Origin: JAAYHV01 sp964400515 | GTDB taxonomy: Bacteria; Bacillota; Clostridia; Peptostreptococcales; Anaerovoracaceae | Length of the DNA: 64,000 nt | Direction: 5' to 3' | Assembly: GCA_964400515.1 (NCBI GenBank) | Contig: CAYNTJ010000003.1 | Span: 111,111-175,110 of the forward strand | Shown: piece after piece, positions 59,313 through 64,000 of the stretch | Layout of the letters: each line of letters starts with the position of its first letter | Numbering within the stretch: position 1 is the first letter of the stretch | Notes under the pieces: model-generated | What the model was told of the DNA's origin: nothing | The model's input: the letters and a program-made list of their open reading frames with translations, nothing else | The model's database searches: none | Translations under genes and position numbers: made by a program

Positions 59313-60457
59313 TGGCGTTAGACAGATCAAGATTTCAATTACTACAAGGAAACGAAGCATGCGTTGAAGGGGCTTTAACAGCCGGAATGCGTTTTTATTC
59401 CGGATATCCCATTACTCCATCCACTGAGATAGCAGAGCGCAGCTCTGTAAGACTTCCATATTATGGCGGAAAGTTCATCCAAATGGAAGACGAAATTAGC
59501 GGAATAGCAGCAGCTCTTGGAGCTTCAGTTGCCGGAGTAAAATCAATGACAGCAACCAGCGGTCCGGGATTTTCTTTAAAACAAGAAAATATTGGTTATG
59601 CTGCAATTGCAGAAATACCAATTGTAATAGTGGATGTGCAAAGGTCCGGTCCTTCCACAGGACTTCCCACATCTCCTTCGCAGGGGGATGTAATGCAAGC
59701 AAAGTGGGGGACGCATGGAGATCATCCTACTATAGCAATATCCCCAACTTCTGTGCAAAGCACCTACGACGAGATAATAAGGGCTTTCAACCTATCGGAA
59801 AAATACCGTACACCGGTAATATTCTTGATGGACGAGGTTGTGGGACACATGAGAGAAGGTATAGAGCTTTATCCCAAGGAAGAATTGGAAATAATCGATA
59901 GAGATGAACATATGATTAATGGTTTGCCATATGCGGTAGGCGAAAGGGAATATGTTCCTAAGATGCCTTCCTTTGGTAAAGGTAGACCCTACAATATAAC
60001 GGGATTATTCCACGACAGCGAAGGTTTCCCCACCAATGATAATAAAATTGCAAATGACGAGGAGCTTAGATTAATGAAAAAAATCGAAGCGAATCGCGAC
60101 GATATAATAAAATATGAATCTATAAACGCTGATGATTGTGACACTCTAATTGTTTGCTACGGCGGAACGCTTAGAGCCGTCAAGGGAGCTCTTGAAGAAT
60201 TGGAAAGCTCAAACATAAAAGTTGGTGTTTTAAACCCTATAACAATCTGGCCTTTCCCTGAAGAAAAGCTATTGGATCTATCAAAAAAAGTAAAAAACAT
60301 ATTGGTTGTAGAACATAATTACGGACAGATTCTGATTGCCGTAAGAAGAATAGCTCAGTGTAATGCTGATATACACTTTTTAGGGAAAATTGACGGAACC
60401 ACAATTTCACCTCAAGAAATCGTAGAAAAGATTAAGGAGGTGAACCAAAATGCCTAG
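59312..60457 (+). CDS. korA: 2-oxoacid:ferredoxin oxidoreductase, alpha subunit (probably 2-oxoglutarate)
   Basis: A 381-aa subunit with the pyrimidine-binding TPP region: GNEACVEGALTAGMRFYSGYP near the start (in part GNEACVEGALTAG), then YPITPSTEIAE and TATSGPGFSLKQE. The C-terminal domain (LIVCYGGTLRAVKGALEEL) is the usual transketolase C-terminal fold. It decarboxylates a 2-oxoacid to acyl-CoA with the beta subunit. 2-Oxoglutarate fits the KorDABC gene order and the citrate branch at 6986-11426; branched-chain 2-oxoacids are the alternative. Confidence 0.92.
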   Translation: MALDRSRFQLLQGNEACVEGALTAGMRFYSGYPITPSTEIAERSSVRLPYYGGKFIQMEDEISGIAAALGASVAGVKSMTATSGPGFSLKQENIGYAAIAEIPIVIVDVQRSGPSTGLPTSPSQGDVMQAKWGTHGDHPTIAISPTSVQSTYDEIIRAFNLSEKYRTPVIFLMDEVVGHMREGIELYPKEELEIIDRDEHMINGLPYAVGEREYVPKMPSFGKGRPYNITGLFHDSEGFPTNDNKIANDEELRLMKKIEANRDDIIKYESINADDCDTLIVCYGGTLRAVKGALEELESSNIKVGVLNPITIWPFPEEKLLDLSKKVKNILVVEHNYGQILIAVRRIAQCNADIHFLGKIDGTTISPQEIVEKIKEVNQNA

Positions 60458-61271
60458 TAAATTGATAGAAAAGCATTTGAGAACAGAGAGATTGCCACAT
60501 ATTTGGTGTCCCGGCTGCGGGCACGGCATACTTATGAGAGATGTATGCGTTGCCATAGAAAATCTCAATTTAGATAAGGATAAGGTAACCATCGTTTCAG
60601 GAATTGGCTGTTCCTCTAGGGCTGCAGGATATATGAACTATAATACTTTGCACACAACCCATGGTAGAGCCATTGCCTTTGCAACCGGAATAAAGATGGC
60701 AAATCCCGAAATGACAGTTATTGTAATAACCGGTGACGGTGATGCTGCTGCCATAGGGGGAAACCACTTAATTCATGCATGTAGGCGAAATATCGATTTA
60801 ACAGTAATCGTCTTCAACAACAGTATATACGGAATGACAGGCGGACAGTATTCACCAACAACTCCAACAGGGGAAAAGGGAACCACAGCGCCATACGGAA
60901 ATATAGACGGAGACTTCGATTTACCGGAGCTAGCCAGGGCAGCGGGAGCAACATACACCGCCAGAGGAGATTGTTATCATGTGCCGCAGACTATAAAGTT
61001 AATCGAAAAGGGAATTAAGAATCACGGATTTTCATTGATAGACGGAATTAGTATATGCCCTACATATTATGGAAGAAAAAACAAAAAGGGCAGTGCCGTA
61101 AATATGATGCATTGGCAAGAAAACAATTGTATTTCAAAATCCAAGGCCGAAAACATGTCTTATGACGAGTTAAAGGGTAAAACAGTAATTGGCGAATTTT
61201 ATAACAAGCCAAAAGATGAATATACGGATTTATATCAAAATATTATTAAAAGTGTTGGAGGTAACAAATAA
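60450..61271 (+). CDS. korB: 2-oxoacid:ferredoxin oxidoreductase, beta subunit
   Basis: A 273-aa TPP-binding subunit. It has the N-terminal LPHIWCPGCGHGILMRD, the Mg-diphosphate motif TGDGDAAAIGGNHLIHACRRN (in part GDGDAAAIGGNH) with the distal Asn in VFNNSIYGMTGGQ, and SPTTPTGEKGTT, typical of 2-oxoglutarate-type beta subunits. It overlaps the alpha gene by 8 bp and the gamma gene by 1 bp. Confidence 0.94.
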   Translation: MPSKLIEKHLRTERLPHIWCPGCGHGILMRDVCVAIENLNLDKDKVTIVSGIGCSSRAAGYMNYNTLHTTHGRAIAFATGIKMANPEMTVIVITGDGDAAAIGGNHLIHACRRNIDLTVIVFNNSIYGMTGGQYSPTTPTGEKGTTAPYGNIDGDFDLPELARAAGATYTARGDCYHVPQTIKLIEKGIKNHGFSLIDGISICPTYYGRKNKKGSAVNMMHWQENNCISKSKAENMSYDELKGKTVIGEFYNKPKDEYTDLYQNIIKSVGGNK

Positions 61272-61819
61272 TGTGTAAATCAGAATTGCGTTTCACCGGT
61301 TCCGGTGGGCAAGGGGTAATACTAGGAACTATAATTATGGCGGAAGCCGCTTTCCTAGACGGAAAAAATGTAGTTCAGTCCCAGTCTTATGGACCTGAGG
61401 CCAGAGGTGGAATGTGCAAAGCAGAGGTTTTGGTTGATGACAAAGCAGTAAATTATACAAAGGTTACAAAGCCTACATGTTTACTTTCATTAACCCAACA
61501 ATCCTTTGACAAATATAAAGATAACCTGGCCGACAATGCAGTCTTAGTTGTGGATGCTTCAATAGAAGTTCCAAGTTCCATCAATGAGAGTCATAAAGTT
61601 TACAAATTGCCAATAATAGATTCGGCTAAAAAAGTTATTAAAAACCCAATGGCCGCTAATATTATTTCAGTAGGAGCTGTTAATGAAGCTTTATCCTTGG
61701 CAAGTAAGGAATCTTTGGAAAATGCAGTTATCGCACATATTCCAAAGGGAACAGAAGAAATAAATGTGAGCGCCATGAATTTGGGTGCTAAGCTTATTAA
61801 AGAATATACTTTACATTAA
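61271..61819 (+). CDS. korC: 2-oxoacid:ferredoxin oxidoreductase, gamma subunit
   Basis: A 182-aa gamma subunit. The family start is seen in LRFTGSGGQGVILGTIIMAEAA (in part TGSGGQGVILG) and SQSYGPEARGGMCKAEVLV. It completes the heterotetramer and helps bind CoA. Last gene of the operon, with a terminator immediately after the stop. Confidence 0.95.
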   Translation: MCKSELRFTGSGGQGVILGTIIMAEAAFLDGKNVVQSQSYGPEARGGMCKAEVLVDDKAVNYTKVTKPTCLLSLTQQSFDKYKDNLADNAVLVVDASIEVPSSINESHKVYKLPIIDSAKKVIKNPMAANIISVGAVNEALSLASKESLENAVIAHIPKGTEEINVSAMNLGAKLIKEYTLH

Positions 61820-61850
61820 AAAAAGGCCTTCATCGAAGGCCTTTTTCTTT
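61820..61850 (+). terminator. Terminator of the 2-oxoacid oxidoreductase operon
   Basis: AAAGGCCTT CATCG AAGGCCTTT (61822-61844) then TTCTTTT on the plus strand. The reverse complement could also end the convergent flavoprotein transcript. Confidence 0.88.
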
Positions 61851-61856
61851 TATTCT

Positions 61857-62408
61857 TCAGTTAAGATTGCCCATTGTTCTTTCTATTACCTTTAAGATAT
61901 CTTCTTTTGCATCCTCGTCTTGTAAGAGGTCTCCTTTTTCATCCGCCGTTATACTAATATTAAACTCAATATCCCAATCAAAACCGTCTGCAAAGTATTG
62001 CAGTTGTTTCTTTATGAAATGATATTGATCATCCTCTTGCCCTGCTGCCCCTATTGTTATATATCCAATCTTTTTATTGATGTGATTGAACTCTTCTTCC
62101 TTGGAATAGAATTTGTCAATTAACGTTTTCATCTGACCGGTTATATTCCACCAATACACAGGAGATGCAAAAATTATCAAATCACTTTCGTAGATTTTAT
62201 TAATGACATAAGCGGAGTCTTCGTCTTGAGTACAATTACCGCCATTTCTTTTGCAATCATCACATTGTATGCAGCCTCTTATATTAAGCCTGCCTAGATT
62301 TATAGTTTCCGTCTCATATTCACTTTTTAGAAATTCTTTTACCAGATTTATAGCATCCATGCTGTTCCCATCCGGCCTTGGGCTTCCGTTTATAAATAAT
62401 ACCTTCAT
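61857..62408 (-). CDS. Iron-sulfur flavoprotein (Isf-like NAD(P)H reductase family)
   Basis: A 183-aa flavodoxin-fold protein. The FMN loop is INGSPRPDGNSMDA and the second loop FASPVYWWNITGQMK. The cluster motif CIQCDDCKRNGGNC has the compact CX2CX2CX6C spacing known from the archaeal iron-sulfur flavoprotein Isf, so both FMN and a [4Fe-4S] cluster are expected. Homologues reduce oxygen or peroxide or pass electrons from ferredoxin; the role here is unknown. GGGAGG precedes the ATG. Single gene. Confidence 0.9.
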   Translation of the reverse strand: MKVLFINGSPRPDGNSMDAINLVKEFLKSEYETETINLGRLNIRGCIQCDDCKRNGGNCTQDEDSAYVINKIYESDLIIFASPVYWWNITGQMKTLIDKFYSKEEEFNHINKKIGYITIGAAGQEDDQYHFIKKQLQYFADGFDWDIEFNISITADEKGDLLQDEDAKEDILKVIERTMGNLN

Positions 62409-62423
62409 ATAACCTCCCGATAA

Positions 62424-62455
62424 CAGAAAAACACCTCAATGAGGTGTTTTTTCTG
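62424..62455. terminator. Bidirectional terminator between the flavoprotein and amidohydrolase genes
   Basis: CAGAAAAACACCTC and GAGGTGTTTTTTCTG form a long stem with runs of A and T on both sides, so it can stop transcription from either strand. On the minus strand it ends the amidohydrolase transcript about 140 bp after its stop. A short (GT)n tract (62460-62471) lies next to it. Confidence 0.75.
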
Positions 62456-62594
62456 AAAAGTGTGTGTGTGTATTCAATAAAAGAAGGAAAGTTTGTATAA
62501 ATTAATATATCAAACCTCATTGAACATTATTATTATACGCCACTATTAATATCATTTTGTGAAGAAATCGTGAAAGTTTGTGATTATATGATGA

Positions 62595-63941
62595 TTATAG
62601 GGGTGTCCCAGAAAAAATATCATACCACTCATCATCACGTTCTTTTTCCTCATTATATACCATTTCTCCATTGATAACCGTTATAGAAGTATTCATTTTC
62701 AAGAAATCAGATGGTTTCTTTTCCAAAGGGCATTCATCAAATATGGCAAAATCTGCCACATAACCCTCCTGTATAACGCCAAGGATTTCATCTGCGCCTA
62801 TTACCTCAGCCCCCTTCTCTGTCCTGTCCTTAATTAAATCCACCGTCTTGTCAAAAGCCTTCCTTTGGCTGTATATAATTTTAAAGGGTACAAAGCTTTC
62901 CACATCACCGCCATTATATATGACGGTCAAATTACTTGTCTCTGACATTTTCGAAGAATCAAAGGCTGAGATAACTTCGTTTAATTCTTCATCCTTTGAA
63001 CACTCTATTTGAATATTTATTTTAACTTCTTCACAATATTTAAAAACTTCAGAGAGCCAATTGGCTTTCATATGCTTATTCATATCAATAAATAATATAT
63101 CATGTTCAATGTAATTTGAAAGCTCAGAACAATTTGTCCTTAGTTTGCCAATCATATATTTTATATATTTCAAATTGTATTGTCTATTAATATAAAAGGA
63201 GCCTTGATATTTAAAATTTAAATTTCCTTCGTTATATAAATCCAACAACGCATTCTCAAAGACTTCATCAAAAAAATATGGTGACTTAACATTGCAAAGG
63301 GTCGTAAAGCCCTTTTCCTTTGCATTATTATTAATATTCGTAACCTTCTCCATTATTTCCGCAAAATCATAGGGTATTAATAGATTTAATATATATGGCA
63401 ATGTAATTATTTCTACAACTTCTTCCTCTGCTGTTCCTAAGATTATATTCTTGGCAACGCTATTATAAACACATTCCATATTATTTGAAGATACCAACAA
63501 TACCGGCTTGCTTTGGGAAATTTCATCAAGTCTTTTTATAATATCTTCATTTTTAAATTCATTAAAAGCATTTTCGGAATATCCATACCCAAAGATAATA
63601 TCTCTTTGATCATAGTAATATGACATGCCTTCAATACTGTCTATTATCTCTTCTAAGCTCATGGATTCATCAAGATGGATGTATTGCTCAAAAAATGTTT
63701 CCAAAACGGAATCATTATTAAAATTAATAAATCCTGGCAAAACATATTTGCCTTCCAAATCAACAATTAATGTGTCTTCATTGATTAACTCTTCCATTTC
63801 ATCATAATCACCCAACGCTATAATAAGGCCGTCCTTAATCGCCACCGCCTCTACCGTATCATTAAATCCATATCCCTTATATATATTGCCGTTCATAAAA
63901 ATACTGTCTGCTTTTTTCTTGCTTTTAAAAATATTTAACAC
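62595..63941 (-). CDS. Amidohydrolase-fold protein lacking the usual metal ligands
   Basis: A 448-aa protein related to the YtcJ-like amidohydrolase group. The N-terminal composite domain (ADSIFMNGNIYKGYGFNDTVEAVAIKDGLIIALGD, in part MNGNIYKGYG and DGLIIALGD) and the C-terminal return (QEGYVADFAIFDECPLEK) are typical. The metal-binding HxH that should follow VLPGFI is missing (NFNND instead), and no clear downstream His pair is seen. The protein is also shorter than the usual 530 residues. It may be inactive or do something else. AAGGTG before the GTG at 63941 supports that start rather than the ATG at 63986. Confidence 0.75.
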   Translation of the reverse strand: MLNIFKSKKKADSIFMNGNIYKGYGFNDTVEAVAIKDGLIIALGDYDEMEELINEDTLIVDLEGKYVLPGFINFNNDSVLETFFEQYIHLDESMSLEEIIDSIEGMSYYYDQRDIIFGYGYSENAFNEFKNEDIIKRLDEISQSKPVLLVSSNNMECVYNSVAKNIILGTAEEEVVEIITLPYILNLLIPYDFAEIMEKVTNINNNAKEKGFTTLCNVKSPYFFDEVFENALLDLYNEGNLNFKYQGSFYINRQYNLKYIKYMIGKLRTNCSELSNYIEHDILFIDMNKHMKANWLSEVFKYCEEVKINIQIECSKDEELNEVISAFDSSKMSETSNLTVIYNGGDVESFVPFKIIYSQRKAFDKTVDLIKDRTEKGAEVIGADEILGVIQEGYVADFAIFDECPLEKKPSDFLKMNTSITVINGEMVYNEEKERDDEWYDIFSGTPL

Positions 63942-64000
63942 GATTTCACCTTGTATAATGAAATTATAGGGAAATTCATTATACATTTTCCTTTCTGGAT

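Noticed and set aside
62460..62471. GT dinucleotide repeat as a phase-variation switch
   Set aside because: Only about six units, located between two genes beyond a terminator, with no promoter or coding frame that it would alter.

Overview
The window looks like chromosomal DNA of an AT-rich, low-GC, anaerobic Gram-positive bacterium of the class Clostridia. Evidence: strong GGAGG-type ribosome binding sites, sigma-A promoters with 17-bp spacers, a V-type ATPase, an Re-type citrate synthase, ferredoxin-linked 2-oxoacid oxidoreductase, a butyrate-type CoA-transferase, a high-molecular-weight rubredoxin and several ferredoxins. Amino-acid-fermenting Tissierellia/Sedimentibacter-like bacteria would fit, but the genus is a guess. 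I see no rRNA, CRISPR array, insertion sequence or prophage.

Layout. 1-6786 (minus): a V-type ATPase operon in the order G/H-I-K-E-C-F-A-B, with B cut by the window edge; the K subunit keeps all Na+-site residues known from Enterococcus hirae. 6986-11426 (minus): Re-citrate synthase, aconitase and isocitrate dehydrogenase, i.e. the oxidative branch from acetyl-CoA and oxaloacetate to 2-oxoglutarate, behind a strong promoter with a GntR-like operator. 11499-16011 (minus): a compact operon of agmatinase (frameshifted), an EFR1-type flavodoxin-ferredoxin protein, a split ThrE exporter, a flavin reductase-rubredoxin fusion and purine nucleoside phosphorylase. 16128-17779: folate cyclo-ligase and a CDF transporter. 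17838-25597 (minus): surface polysaccharide genes (CapD-like dehydratase, LCP ligase, ABC exporter, initiating sugar transferase) plus an AlbA_2/ATPase gene broken by an amber codon. 25771-29209: a second CDF transporter, an alanine/glycine:cation symporter and a ZIP transporter.

29255-34399 (minus) is the most unusual block: a consensus promoter overlapped by a perfect 24-bp palindrome drives a GtrA-like gene (broken by an amber codon), a TetR regulator, a class III aminotransferase/aminomutase, an FGGY sugar kinase and a two-module class II aldolase. This looks like an uncharacterised catabolic pathway. 34513-42525 (minus): a Fur-box-controlled FeoA-FeoB fusion followed closely by a hybrid histidine kinase with two periplasmic-binding domains, an esterase, a 36-residue membrane peptide, a LUD protein, a hotdog thioesterase and an omega-amidase-like hydrolase. 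42596-45205: a membrane protein, an HD phosphohydrolase, a ferredoxin and a diguanylate cyclase.

45312-48760 (plus): a DNA glycosylase, the MEMO-AMMECR1 fusion with its radical SAM partner (frameshifted) and a metallophosphoesterase. 48753-49620 (minus): a TRIC-family channel gene under a tandem glycine riboswitch. 49633-53980: a signalling module of a SARP-like regulator, an HPt protein and a REC-GGDEF-EAL-GGDEF protein. 54012-54838: a small membrane protein and tRNA-Arg(CCU). 54971-61819 (plus): CoA-transferase, adenylosuccinate synthetase, alanine racemase and a four-subunit 2-oxoacid:ferredoxin oxidoreductase, which could connect to the citrate branch through 2-oxoglutarate. 61857-63941 (minus): an iron-sulfur flavoprotein and an amidohydrolase-like protein that lacks the usual metal-binding histidines.

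Four, perhaps five, genes are each interrupted by a single lesion. Either this genome carries recent pseudogenes or the assembly has residual base errors; raw reads would decide.
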